Positions 52,956-64,000 of a DNA stretch of 64,000 nt are shown here, piece by piece. A model generated the notes under the pieces. The model did no database searches. It had not been told where the DNA came from and saw only the letters and a list, made by a program, of their open reading frames with translations. Location: positions 126,406 to 190,405 of the forward strand of contig VWZS01002363.1 of NCBI GenBank assembly GCA_013397075.1, in the 5' to 3' direction. The translations under genes were made by a program, and so were the position numbers. The stretch's first letter is position 1. Each line of letters starts with the position of its first letter. The DNA is from Rhabdornis inornatus (taxonomy: Eukaryota > Chordata > Aves > Passeriformes > Rhabdornithidae).

Positions 52956-53025
52956 AAAAAACAGAAAAAACAAACAAAAAAAAAATAAAAACAACAAAAC
53001 AAAAAACAAGCAAACAAAAAAAAAA
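52956..53025. repeat. A-rich low-complexity tract
   Basis: Runs of A interrupted by single C, G or T, of the (CAAAA)n type. On the GALNT17 sense strand this is a T/G-rich tract about 300 bases after the penultimate exon donor. U-rich stretches nearer a donor can affect splicing, but here the distance makes that unlikely. Confidence 0.9.
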
Positions 53026-53325
53026 TTTCTGTTCCTTGTAACAGATTACTTTAAATTTGACTCCACTGAGATAACTTTTTTCCCCCATGACAGTTCTCTG
53101 CCTTAGAAACAAGTTATTCATGGTGAACTCAGAAAATATAATACAAGTTTTGTACCCTACTGAGGTAGTTAACATTGAGATCAAAACTAAACACCAGCTT
53201 CCTGGCTCTGTGCAAAGAAAGCAAGGATAAATCTGGTCCTGTTCCGTTAGCAAACAGATTACTCACACTTCAACACAGAAACAGAGCTTTAAAACTTTCT
53301 GAAATGGCTGCTGGGTAAGAATTAC

Positions 53326-53490
53326 CTGAGTAAATTGCCAGTAAAGCTTCATTCTCTTGGCTTTGGCATAATTGCATTCAATGAGCCTGGGCCTGCTGTT
53401 CACATCCACCAGGCATCTGTTGTCATCATCGTCGATGGTGGGGCTCAGAACACCCACGTGCAGCTGCTGACTGCTTGTGTAATAAACATT
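53326..53490 (-). CDS. GALNT17: GALNT17 penultimate coding exon (lectin beta repeat)
   Basis: This 165-bp internal exon encodes 55 residues from NVYYTSSQQLHVGV to KLYWQFTQ. On the minus strand the acceptor is a pyrimidine-rich run ending ttgcag just above 53490. The donor is CAG followed by gtaattc below 53326. Both ends are phase 0, so it joins in frame to the GGA that opens the exon at 37828. The protein shows the second (beta) repeat of the GalNAc-transferase lectin domain: a run of four aspartates, then NRCLVDVN (the CLD-type motif), a second cysteine in LIEC, and a Trp-Gln-Phe near the end in the place of QxW. This aspartate-rich segment and the following KAKRMK basic stretch are what I associate with GALNT17. 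The open frame runs on past both splice sites, but those extra residues are intron. The preceding exon is not in the window. Confidence 0.95.
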
Positions 53491-54842
53491 CTGCAACAGG
53501 AAGCACAAACAGCATTTGTGGCCTCTCCACAGAAGCAGCACTTTTACCCAAAAGCTAATGGCAAAGATAAATATGCTCAATAGCAGTAGGCTGACCCCAT
53601 AGTGGCTCTTAAATTATTTCCTTTCATGAAGGAAGCAACGCAACATTTTAAAAGTTGGTCTAAGTTAACAATTAATTGCTTAAATGCTGGTTAAGTATTT
53701 CAGAGGAAATAAGCAAATACAACTGATTATTGTCTCATCATGTGCCTTTTTACTTCTGTTTTCTATGGTCACACAGTCTTCGAAGAGGAAGAGACACCCT
53801 GGGACTGGCTTGATATGGCCATCAGCTCTGGTTAGAGTATTTCATCTGAGGATAACACCTCACTGGAGAGCTAAAAAGAGGGAACAGCAGCACAGGAGTT
53901 CAGAGCATCTCAATCTTTTATAGGACAGATAGAAAGATAAATGAAGGTTTTCTACAAACAAATGCTGAAACCCACACTTGAAGCAGCTACTATATACAAA
54001 AAAAATGTTATTAGCAACTGGAGACAGATACAGGCAGGAGAGAGAACAGAACGGCCACGTTTCAGGGCATTTGTTCTCATTTTACTCTTTATATTGACAC
54101 CTAGAAAGGGTGACCTGGAACAGAGACTAGACAGAGCTAAATGGACAAAACAGGTATTTATTGAAAGGCCTTAAAAGCCTTGGGCACACCAAGAGCCACT
54201 GGCTGCTCTCTATTTCTAGCAAAGAAGGGCCCTCAAAGGCCTCAGGGATTACAGCTGGGACCAAAGACATTAGTTTATTATATTATACAAATTCTTTCTA
54301 CTCTGTTTGACTAAAAAGACGTGTGGGAGGTTTCTCTAGAAGAAAGAAAAAGAAGGGGAAGAATGGAGGGGATTTCTCTTTCTCTTTCAGACTGACAGGT
54401 TACATGTCAGCCCAGGAAGGTAACACAGGACTGTGTCAGGATTGCCTGTTTGCTATTCACAAATTGAATTTATTTTGCTAAAATCCGGCCTTTTTCTTGG
54501 AAGGACCATGAGAAAGATAAAATGGAATCATCATGCCGTAGGTGTTAAATCTTTGGTAACTCAGTGGTGGCAGAGTCACAACAGATAAGAGTGGACAGAA
54601 GCACCAAATTAATGTCCCTGTCATTTACTATTCTATTCATCTGTAACAAAAGGGACATGGAAATTATGCTGGATGTATTTGGGAATCTTTTCAGTGCCCA
54701 GAATTTCCTGGTGTTTGTTCACTGTTGATGTTGTAAATTGTTCTACGTGTGAGCATTCTGATTTGTGATAACCCTGGTAAAATAGGAGAGAAAGCAGAAA
54801 GGCAGAGAAAGACAGATCTGACAAAGATTTAGGAGCTCCATG

Positions 54843-54918
54843 TAATAAATAAATACATAAATAAATAAATGTAAAAATAAATGTATAAATTTATAAATGT
54901 ATAAATAAGTAAATAAAT
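54843..54918. repeat. (AAAT)n-type microsatellite, interrupted
   Basis: Repeated aaat units (taataaataaatac..., ataaataaataaatg...) interrupted by gtaa, gtat and ttat variants. It is likely to vary in length between individuals. It lies in the GALNT17 intron. Confidence 0.9.
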
Positions 54919-56108
54919 GGAATGCTGGAAGCAGTCAATGGAGGGATTGAATGCAATCACAACAAATGGTGGTGTTTTGGGCAGACTGTGTCTCCTGTTT
55001 ACCCTCCTGTATCACTGCCAGGGCAGATGTAACCTGACAGAGCTGCATTAAAGCTAATTAAGTTACCATTAATGTTTTAGACTGATCCAAGGTTTTGCCC
55101 CCCTTAATGAAGTTTCATTGTTTTCACCCCACAGAAATGATAACAAGCCTGAGCTGGCTGAGGTGAGTGGAAGTTTTAAGAGGTTAAATAAACAAAAGTT
55201 GAACAGTTCAGTCATGCCCTACAGGAAGAGAGCAGGGTAATAAAAGGACCTGGCAGAGCACATTTCCAGAATGGATGGTTATGATTGAAGTAAACTGTAA
55301 GAGCTATGGGCACACTAACAACATCACACTGCATCCACAACTCAGGTTATTAACATTCCTGCAAACAAAACTGATGCCTTAGAAAACAAATAAACATTTA
55401 GAATGCACTTTCTAGACAGGCCAAGAGCAACTATTTTAGACACGTTTATGATCTATTTAGACTTTTTTTTTTTTAAGAGTGAGACTGAGATAGTGACAGA
55501 GCAAGGCTGTAAGATCAAGATGATCATAAAAGGGGATTGTTAGGACACCCTACAGATGAACTTCTTGTTGCAGCTCGTTTACCTCTTACCTGAAATTACT
55601 GCTAGAAAACTTAAAGGGCAATTGTCATTTATTTAAATTTTTAACTAATAGGAAGGGATATTTCATTTCAGCACGTTGTCACTACAGAAAACATGATGCA
55701 AGAAAATAAAGGGGGGTTGCTTTTCTTTCCTTAATGATGCGTATCAGTCACTGTAAAGAAATGAGCAGGCTTGGCTGTAACTCTGAGAAGGGCTTTGTGT
55801 GGCTCCAGGTCTGCACGAAGAATGCAATGTGCCTGCAAACCCTCGGGGCTGAGCTGTTTTTATCAGCTCAGACACCTCAGCCTTTTGCAGCGTGGCCTGA
55901 AGGCTGCAGGTGATCATTTCACCTTGTGGACAGAGCAAACCCAGTCCAAACTGCAGCTTCTTTGGGTGTCAGAGCAGCACCGGCTCAGCCTGAGCCTCTC
56001 TCTGGACAGCAGCAGAACAATGGCTCTAGCTGCAGGAACCACTCAATTCTGCTTGTTGGCAAATCTGTACAGAAGCAGAACCATCAGATACAACTGTGCT
56101 TAACAGAT

Positions 56109-56131
56109 TTAATTAGCAGGTTGCTAATTAA
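56109..56131. repeat. Perfect hairpin with 10-bp arms
   Basis: Arm ttaattagca (56109-56118), loop ggt, and its exact reverse complement (56122-56131). The arms contain TAATTA, the core bound by many homeodomain proteins, once in each arm. That is suggestive only, because the motif is frequent in AT-rich DNA. Confidence 0.8.
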
Positions 56132-59100
56132 GAGAGCCTACCTGCTAATATCACTTCATTTTTCATTGTGGACCTAACAGTTCGGAAAGGAGGTGAGAAA
56201 TCCCGAATTCTCACCCAGTGTTGGGAAAGGCACCTTTCAGCTCAGTAAGTGGCACATAAAAACAAGCTCAAACTGAAACTGAATGTGGCAGCCTGGCAGC
56301 CTGTCCAGCAAGGCTCTTCCAAGGTGTCCCTTTGCTTATCCATTAATGTGGACAATATTTAACTGTTCTGTACATCATTACAAACACTTAAGTCTCTTAG
56401 ACAATAAATCCATTTCTTATTTCACTTCAGAATTGAAAACACTGCACAACCTTGCAGCTTGACTGCTGTGTTTTTCCACGGGAGGAATCACATCAAAAGC
56501 ACACAACCTCTAAAAATTTGATTTGAGCAGCATGTTAGCCAACAGAGAGGTACTGGTTTGTGTTGCACTTGGCCAGAAATCTTATCTTAAAACCTACCAG
56601 CAGTCCCTGTTTCCTCTGCTCCATCCTGAGAATTAAACAGTCCCTGCACTGAGAGAACACAATAATAACTCTGTTGGGATGAAGGGAGGAGATCCATATG
56701 TGGAAAAATCAGCTATTGACACTACTGCTTACTGTTCTAGTTTGAATCCTAAAGCTGCTAAACATGAAACCATGGTAAAGCCTCCCTTTGAACAACTTCC
56801 TATATTAAAAATACTTTAATTGCTTTCATACCAGACTTTCCTGTTTCTATTTGCTTACTTGCATTTTCCAAAATACTTTTTTATATTGTTGTTGGTTTTT
56901 TTTTTTTGGTTGGTTGTTTTTGTGGCTTATAGCTTGTGGTTTTTTTGTTTAAGGATGGTACACAAATTAGTTGTCTGGAGCAGGGTGTAGGAGACTACCT
57001 GAGTTACATTAACTGAATTACCCTTTCAAAACATACATGCTAGCTACGCACACTATGCCTTTTTATTGAACATATTTTAAACTGACCTTCAGGTAAAGTA
57101 TGGCCTTACAGATTGAAACCATGCTCATGCTTTAACATTCTGCAGCCCTATAAACACACAGCTTGCACTTGTGATTTAAACAAGTTGTTGAATAGATAAA
57201 TGGTCACAGCAGTCCTTCTTGAGGAGGATGCTTTCCACAAGCACCAACAAGCACACAAGCTGTTTTGCAGTCCACTTCAGCACAAAATGGACAATTGAGG
57301 CACTCTTGTTTAAAACACTTGAAAAGATACAGGTGAAACACATTTTACCAGCACATTTGTTCTACAATATTGCAAACATCACCATCAAGCAACATAACAA
57401 GACAGAAATCCTGCAGCAATTCAGGGCAGTGATTTGCTGAACAATTCCAGTACTGTCCTGGAAGTGAAATGACTGAACACTAAACATGGACTAGTAAGTT
57501 GTTGGGGTAACTTTGAAAATTTTACTCAGAACTTGGACTTTTTATTTAAGCTACAACAGCAAATGTCACAGCAGTGCTTGCTCGAGGGACTAGAGCTTAG
57601 ACAAAAATTTATTTAGTTCCACTGAAGTCAGGACACTTGCTGTATGCTGATTTACAGCCTTCATTCCAAGCTCCTTAGGAAAACAAGCACACATTTTCAC
57701 ATCACCATCACACACACGCTCCCAGAGGAGCTACTGAATTTGCATAGAAAGAATCCTGCTTGGATATTGGTACCAAAGCACCAGGTAACAACTCCCTTCA
57801 TCTGTAACAAAATAAGTCTCCTTACATTTCATTAGTCTGTTCTAGCCCACAGCATTTTACCTTTTTTATTTTTTCCCACTATAGCAACATGGATGTACAA
57901 CTGTGTCTCCTGGGCACCTGGCAGGGAGCACTGCTGCTCAGGAAAAAAAATGGCACTTACCTCCTCAGAAAGTGAAGCTGCAAGGATTCAGCATTACTGT
58001 CAGGGAGAAACTGCAAAAACCTGGGCAGGGTTTGTGACCCACAGTGTCTCAGTGTGTGCCCCGAGCCTTTGGCATTGCCACCTCTCACTCTGCCACCGGT
58101 GGGTGAGTGCCATGCACACAGGGACAGCCTGGCTCTGGAGCTGCCAGGGCTCCCTGCTTTCCCTGCAGCTCCAGCTGCACTCACTGACCTCAGGAAACCT
58201 CCCCTGGGACCTGGGGCTGACAGCAGACTAAAGTGATGGGAAGGAAATTCCTCAAAACAAAACCCTGTGTTATCAGTCCGGAGGTTTGCAGCAAGCAAAT
58301 GATTAAAGTAACAGAGCTTTCCTGCCTGGGTCTCAAGAGAAGTGTGCTGGTTGCCTTCAAAGCAGGACAGGTGTCTGCCACAAGGCTCCTGTTCCACTCT
58401 CTTTTGGGTTCTCAAAGGCCAGTCTCAAAACTAAACTATCCATAACTCATCTTCCCCCAGACTGTAAAATTTGGGGGTTTCTTGTAAATTGTTTCCGGTA
58501 TTTTTAATACCTGCTGAGAAACTTGGCCTGCAAATACCCTTACGTCTGTAAACTGGCACCTTCCAACTAAAGTACCAATTATTCTGGAGCTTTCTTGAAT
58601 TTATTTTACTGCAAGTGTCCTATCTAAAGCCATCACTCCCTTTCCATCTGCTCTACCCAATAATCTCTCTGTCTATTCACATTAAGACAAGAAAACTGAG
58701 ATTGGTATCACATAATTAAAACTAATAAAATGGCTCCCCAAGTCCTCATATGAGGTGGAAGTGTGAGGTTTTGTCAAGGCTTACTTATTTTTGTTAAACA
58801 ATTTATCTTTTTTTTTCTTAAGAAAAGCATTTATTTGTCCTGAAAAAAAGATATCTACAGGATGAGAATATGAATGAGTGGTAGTTGAGAGAGCACAGGA
58901 TTCTCAGGAAATCATCATAATGACTAGGAATTATTAGAGAAAATTAGGTGTTTGAAATGTTCTCCACACCTGCATTCCAGGTGAACTAGTTTGCTCAATC
59001 TTATTTTTTCTATTTAATATTCTAAGCTTAACATTTTCTAAAAATTTGCTTGACTATCAAGAAAGCTTACAATATTGCAATGAAAACAAAGCTGTATTCA

Positions 59101-62100
59101 GTACTGCTACTCAGGCCCACTGCAGAAATAAGGAGAAGCACTTCACCTTTTATTTGTCATTGGACCAAGCAATAACCTCACTCATTTTTGGGGAATGCCA
59201 GGACTCTCCCTCTCTCCTGACACAATCTCATGTAGCAAATCAGCAGGGAAGAGAAAATGGAGAGTTCATGCTTGGAGTCACAATCTCCCTGAAATCTCAG
59301 TTGTTACATTCAGAACAAAGGGTCTTTTTGGCCCTTCTGTTCCACCCATCTCCTCTGAGACAAATTCAGCCATAATCTTGAAACAGCACTTGCACAGCCC
59401 TGTCACTGCCAAAGAGCTCATCCTCTGCTCAGCCACTGCTCCCTGGAAAGGATGCTCTGCATCCCTGCCCAGCACACACACGTGCCAGGGGCAGGGAGGG
59501 AGCCCAGCACAAAGCAGAGCTGAGCAAGAATGCTCCAAGTGGGCAAAGAAGAGTTAGTGATGTACAAAGGGTTGGAGCTGAGATGATGTATATGGAACCT
59601 AGCACATGCATGCAGAATGCTTCTTTGCTGACATTAAACATCTCTGACAAGCTTTGGTTGCTTCTGTTTTACACAGGGGGATGATGCTAAGCATGATCCA
59701 CAGAATTCCCTCTCCTACTTCAGCCAGGCAGAGCCAGACCAAAGGGCTGGGACAAACCTCACTGGTACAGACCAGCCACTCACTCAGGGCCTGGCAAACT
59801 GGAAGGTGCTGCTGCTCCCTCTGAATCACCAACTTGATTGCCATGGCAGGTTTCCTGCAGGGCTGGAAGGATCATTTTGGTGCAACACCCACATCTCCTG
59901 TGAACACACCTACATCTGCTATGGAAGAAATGAAACTCCAGGTAATTCAACCAACATTTTTTTTCCCAGAGAAAATATTTCAAACACCTACACAAGATAA
60001 AATCTGCACAACCCCCCATGATGCTGTAGAGTACAGAGGAGGGTAAATGAGCTCTGCTTACTTGGACACAAATGCACAGCTTTGGCCTTTTCAATGATGT
60101 CATGTAGAACTTCTGTCCTTGAGAAGTTTGCCCTAAGAGGTCAAATTGTGATTCCCATTGCAATTAACACTGAAATTCCACTGACTTTGAGTGCAATGGG
60201 ATTTTTGGCTCCAAGTTTGTTATGAAACTTTGAAAAGCCACCAGACTTCATAAAGACTTCAGAGCTGAAGTGGGTTGCCAGTTGCAGTAAATTATTCATA
60301 GGAGCTGGTTTATCATGTAGCAGAAAGTTACTCTAAGATGTTCAACTTAACACAAGATGATTATCTGAAGGATAAATTGCCAACTCCCCACTGTAAGTTT
60401 AGAGCAATACATACCAATTTTCAGGCTGAAAGCCATTTGTAATCCTTATGGCAATGTTCCCAGATGAAATCACACTGGAGACTGGTACACGACTCTGCAT
60501 TTCTAATGAGCAAACTTAATGCTCACCACCAGCAGTATTTATTTGCTACCTTGCCTTTGGCATAATAACTATGAGGGATAAGAAGCCTGTTTCACCATTG
60601 CTTTATTCCATCTTTGAACCATATTTTTCTCCAAATGAATCCATGAAGTCATTTCTTGTCAGGAGTAATATATTAACATACTAGGTCCAAAGTCTCATAG
60701 CAGATTCATCCTTGACTGTAACTCCAGCTAAAGAGCAACCTGGTGGATTCCAGTAAATCCAGACTTAGCTCCCATTGCCTTTACTTGGCTGTTTCTATTG
60801 TTCCTAATTCCTATTCTGGCATTTCTTGCTACATGAACACATCTGAAAGAAAAGAGCTTTCCAACCCTGCTAAGAAAATGCCCAACAGAATCCAAATTCA
60901 TTCTGAGCAACACAAACACATACATCACTAAGATAAAAATCAAGTGTTTTCCCATTTACTATTCATGCAGGAAGTGGCAGAGGAGAGAGGCTGTGCTGCC
61001 CTGTAGCAGCAGGATCTCTGTGTCTTGTGCTGCCCTGAAACACTGCTGAGGAAGGAAGTACATGAGAACATGGGCTGAGAATTATAGAAAGTTACCCCTA
61101 AGCCACAGGTCAACCCTCAGAAGATTCATGCTATTTTTGGAGGCAGGTTTGCAGCCTGATGATTCAACTTTAAAACCATTATGATGATATTTATCCACGA
61201 TGAGATAACTATAAATCTTGGCTTAGTGAAGAGCTGACAAAAAGCTCGGATATACCAAGTGTAGCAACACCTTAACTCAGATTTTAATTGTATTAAAGTG
61301 TAAGAAAGATTCACTATTTCACTTCGGTGTTCAGATTTGCATCTACTGAATTAAGGCACCAGCATACTGATTATCTGACCTACTTGCTCTTCTTCATGTC
61401 CATGCACTAATTAAGACCTGAACTCTGAGCAACAATATTTGATAGTAATAAAACCAAGGTGCTCAGGAGTTTTAAATAATACAGTGTGGTGCTATAAATA
61501 CATGCTTAAAGACACAAAAATGTTAACATTTTAATAGAAAACAGACAGGTACTAAATGCCAGACCTTTTCTTTTTAATTTAAATTCATGAACTCATATTG
61601 CAGTGGAATACCTAATTCTGGTGTTGCCTACTTTGGTATTCTGCTTTGGTTTTATTTAAAACAAGCAAACAAAAATCCTATTACTTAAGCTCCACTTTTT
61701 AAATTGAATAAAGCTGTCAATCATGGTGTTTATGTATGCTCTCAGTATTTACTGCCATAGCTCTCCTAATTCTGGTAAGTACAGAATTAATGGGACCTGG
61801 ATAAATTAAAATTTTACTTAATTTGCTTCCTAATGCTTCTCTGAGTTTTGCTCTTTTCTCTGCACAAGATCTCTACATCTCTTCCAGAAGAAAAAATTTA
61901 AAAAAAAAGGCACTAAAAAATCCAGAACCATTCTGGCATCTGTGCCCTGTTTTTTCTTAAAAACACATTGTCTTACGGCTCCTGTGATTTAGACCTATCT
62001 GCAGGTTCCTTCATCCCTTCCCACCAATCTCTCTTTACCCTTCAGTTTTCTTTGTGGATTCCTAAAGAACCCCATGTCTTTCTTACCCTGATTTCCTTTC

Positions 62101-62282
62101 CTTCAACACATATTCACCAGGAAACAAACAGCCTTTGTTTCCATATGCTGGTGCACTGGTCCCTCCTTTAAAGCAGAGCTGACTTCTAGGCAAATTAAAA
62201 TCTGAGCTAGTTCACTACCATCTGTGTATAAGCATTTGGTAGCTCAGCATCAATCATTTTAAAAGCAGATTTTTTTTTTTAC

Positions 62283-62412
62283 CTTTTCATAGCTAGACCT
62301 CCGAATTATTATGGGCACAGTCACGTTCAGATAATTGTGTGTTGACATAATGCACGTCTTCACCTTGAACCTCTTCCCAAGTCATCAAGTCTTGCCACAC
62401 AGCCTATTTTTC
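62283..62412 (-). other. Exon-like segment without an open frame (candidate non-coding or first exon)
   Basis: On the minus strand a good acceptor (ttttattgcag) ends just above 62412 and a donor-like gaaaag-gtaaaa lies at 62283. The 130 bases between have three CpGs within about 60 bases, unusual in this CpG-poor window. All three frames from the acceptor meet a stop, so it cannot be a normal internal GALNT17 coding exon. One frame has an ATG at about 62348 followed by 22 codons beginning MSTHNYLNVTVP, open into the donor. It could be an alternative or poison exon, a constrained non-coding element, or chance. Confidence 0.2.
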
Positions 62413-64000
62413 CTGCAATAAAATACAACTTTTCCACTTAAAGTTGACCCTTGCTGGTTTCCTCACTGATGTCAAGACTCATGCCCACTTCAAATCCCTC
62501 CTGAATGCTTCTAAAAACTTGGTTTTCAGGCTGCCTTTCAGGAAGGCAAGATCCTGCCTTTTGTTCTGTTTTCCAGGCTGCTTAGACGGCTTGTGTGCAT
62601 TTTCCAAGCCCTTCTGAACCCTTCTCTTGTTACTTATCAGCCAAGCAAGTATCAACAGCTTATCACCAGCAAATAATTACCAGCCTTCACTGTTCTCTGC
62701 CCATTCCACAGAATTTCCCAAATGTCCAAAAAGAAAACAATAAATCAGTAATTTTGCTGATGAATCCAAAGCATTGAACTCAAGAATGCTCTGTCAGTAC
62801 CTCCAAGCATTCCCTTCTCTCCTCTCCCAGAATCTCTTGTTTCTAATACTATATTTGTAGGCTTTAGCTCTTCAAGTCAAGGGCATAGGTTTTATTCTGA
62901 GGTTGTAGAGCACTTGATATAAGAGACATCTGGGTCATTATTGGAATGCCTAGAACTGCAATAATAAGCATAACAATAAAAAAGATGCAGTGCCAGGGAT
63001 GAATCAGGTAGCTTACCACTACTCAGAAAGTGGTTCTTCTAGTGGTATAACCTTCTGAGAGTTTTCTGAAATAAATTGTGTTATTTCTACCACTATTATA
63101 TTTTCTAAACTAAATTTGATGAAATTTTTTGTCTACAAGGGATAAGTTAAAGCAAATTGCAACCAAGCCCCATACCCTCTTATGATGCTCTACAGTAAAC
63201 ACCTGGATCTCAAAGGCTTTGAAGTTCTGGTTTGTTTGTTCGAGGTTTTCAGTTTGTACATTCATTTAGTTTTGCTTTCTAATCAGCCCTGTCATGTTTA
63301 ATTTTGTATAGTAGTGAGCAGTGACTGTGGGTACAGAGGTCCTTTAACTCCTCCTGTGTTCCACAAGTGCTGTAATTTTTCATCATTTTGTGACAGGAGC
63401 AAAGGAAGGCAGTTACTGCACAACTCTGGAAGAATCCCCAGCTCCCTACAGGTATTTCTTAACACCTAAGCCTTCTCTTTCTCCTGGCTTCACTGAGAGG
63501 AATCACAAATCTGTTTCTAAGATCAGCTGAGCCAGCCTCACCCATTCCTGGAATCCTGTCTGCATTCCAGTTTTCCAGAGGTACCGCATTGACACCAACA
63601 CATGCAAATTCAATTAAAAAATTATCTAAAATGTAGTTACTTTTGGTGCTGAAGACAATAAAATAAAGACATCAAAATTTGTACATGGACGTGAGGCAAC
63701 ACATTTTAACCTAAGCTAGTTAGTTACAATCTCTCTTTTGGCTTTTTTTTTAACTACTAGCAAGGACATACTTATTTTTCCCCACAGAAAAACTCCAAAG
63801 AACAAATACACCCACAAGAGTTCATCAGCCAGAGTTAAGTTTATAAAGTGACCTTCATGCAAGCACCTTTGAGAGGACAAATTGAAATGTCAAACCACCT
63901 GCAACCAAAGAACCCACTTAGAGACTAAAGTTACAATGGAAATGCCAAAATTCATATGCAAATTGAAACTAAAATAATAACCTAGAACATCCCAGTGTGT

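Larger units (their letters stand above)
37829..53325 (-). other. GALNT17: Last intron of GALNT17 (15.5 kb)
   Basis: The intron is bounded by gtaattc at 53325 and tttacag at 37829 on the minus strand, a GT-AG phase-0 intron. GALNT17 is known for very long introns. Within it I recognise a minus-strand CR1 remnant (45906-46056), an older CR1-like fragment (about 52452-52625), an A-rich tract (52956-53025), an (GTGACA)3 run at 49887-49904 inside a GC-richer patch (49780-49990), and a small perfect hairpin at 43108-43129. The open frames inside it, including a 162-codon one on the minus strand at 49417-49905, show no family resemblance and look like chance. No other gene is seen. Confidence 0.9.
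53491..64000 (-). other. GALNT17: 3' part of the next upstream GALNT17 intron
   Basis: Beyond the acceptor at 53491 the sequence stays intronic to the window edge. I looked on the minus strand for the expected preceding exon, which should encode the lectin alpha repeat ending in a Cys-His-Gly type motif and a phase-0 donor. I did not find it, so the intron exceeds 10.5 kb. Contents seen are an AAAT-type microsatellite (54843-54918), a 10-bp-arm hairpin (56109-56131), a T/G-rich tract near 56885-56952, GC-richer patches at about 58030-58220 and 59400-59530, and an exon-like but non-coding segment at 62283-62412. Confidence 0.8.

Noticed and set aside
57957..58415. 152-codon minus-strand frame and a GC-rich patch with a ggtgagt donor on the plus strand
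   Set aside because: No lectin or transferase motif, so not the missing GALNT17 exon; the donor is on the wrong strand for the gene.
59780..60163. 127-codon minus-strand frame upstream of GALNT17 exon 53326-53490, considered as the lectin alpha exon
   Set aside because: It lacks the CLD and QxW motifs and the Cys-His-Gly ending expected before the NVYYTSS exon.
1..64000. CRISPR arrays, tRNA, rRNA, bacterial operons or phage
   Set aside because: None seen; the sequence is vertebrate nuclear DNA with introns and avian retroposons.

Overview
This is a window of vertebrate nuclear DNA, almost certainly from a bird. It is AT-rich and CpG-poor, its genes are split by long introns, and it carries avian-type transposable elements: CR1 LINE 3' ends at 35565-35773 (+) and 45906-46056 (-), and what looks like a solitary endogenous-retrovirus LTR of a common avian ERV group at about 8520-9085. 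A songbird or other neoavian is plausible, but this sequence does not fix the species. Nearly all open reading frames are chance frames, typically 60-160 codons, with no recognisable domains.

One protein-coding gene is supported, on the minus strand. It is the 3' end of GALNT17 (formerly WBSCR17), a polypeptide N-acetylgalactosaminyltransferase-like type II Golgi protein. Two coding exons are present: the penultimate one at 53326-53490 (55 codons) and the last at 37682-37828 (48 codons plus stop). They are separated by a 15.5 kb intron, have canonical GT-AG junctions in phase 0, and together encode the last 103 residues. These cover the beta and gamma repeats of the C-terminal ricin-type lectin domain. 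The stop codon is followed by a probable short 3' UTR with a minus-strand AATAAA at 37362-37367. The region 53491-64000 is the 3' part of the next intron upstream. The catalytic domain and the first lectin repeat must lie beyond the right edge.

The left 37 kb is the 3' flank of GALNT17. I find no coding exon in it. In mammals the convergent neighbour beyond this end is CALN1, and I could not recognise any of its exons here. The flank holds the LTR, one CR1, several short tandem duplications (9092, 17099, 28275, 30381, 34051), a T/G-rich tract with G-runs (11110) and several perfect short inverted repeats. The most notable of these are a 15-bp-arm hairpin at 35339-35371 and a 25-bp palindrome at 36399-36423.

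I found no bacterial-type system, CRISPR array, tRNA, rRNA or obviously new multi-gene system. The observations most worth a second look are the two short palindromes next to the GALNT17 3' end, the overlapping opposite-strand polyadenylation signals at 37362-37374, and an exon-like but non-coding segment at 62283-62412.
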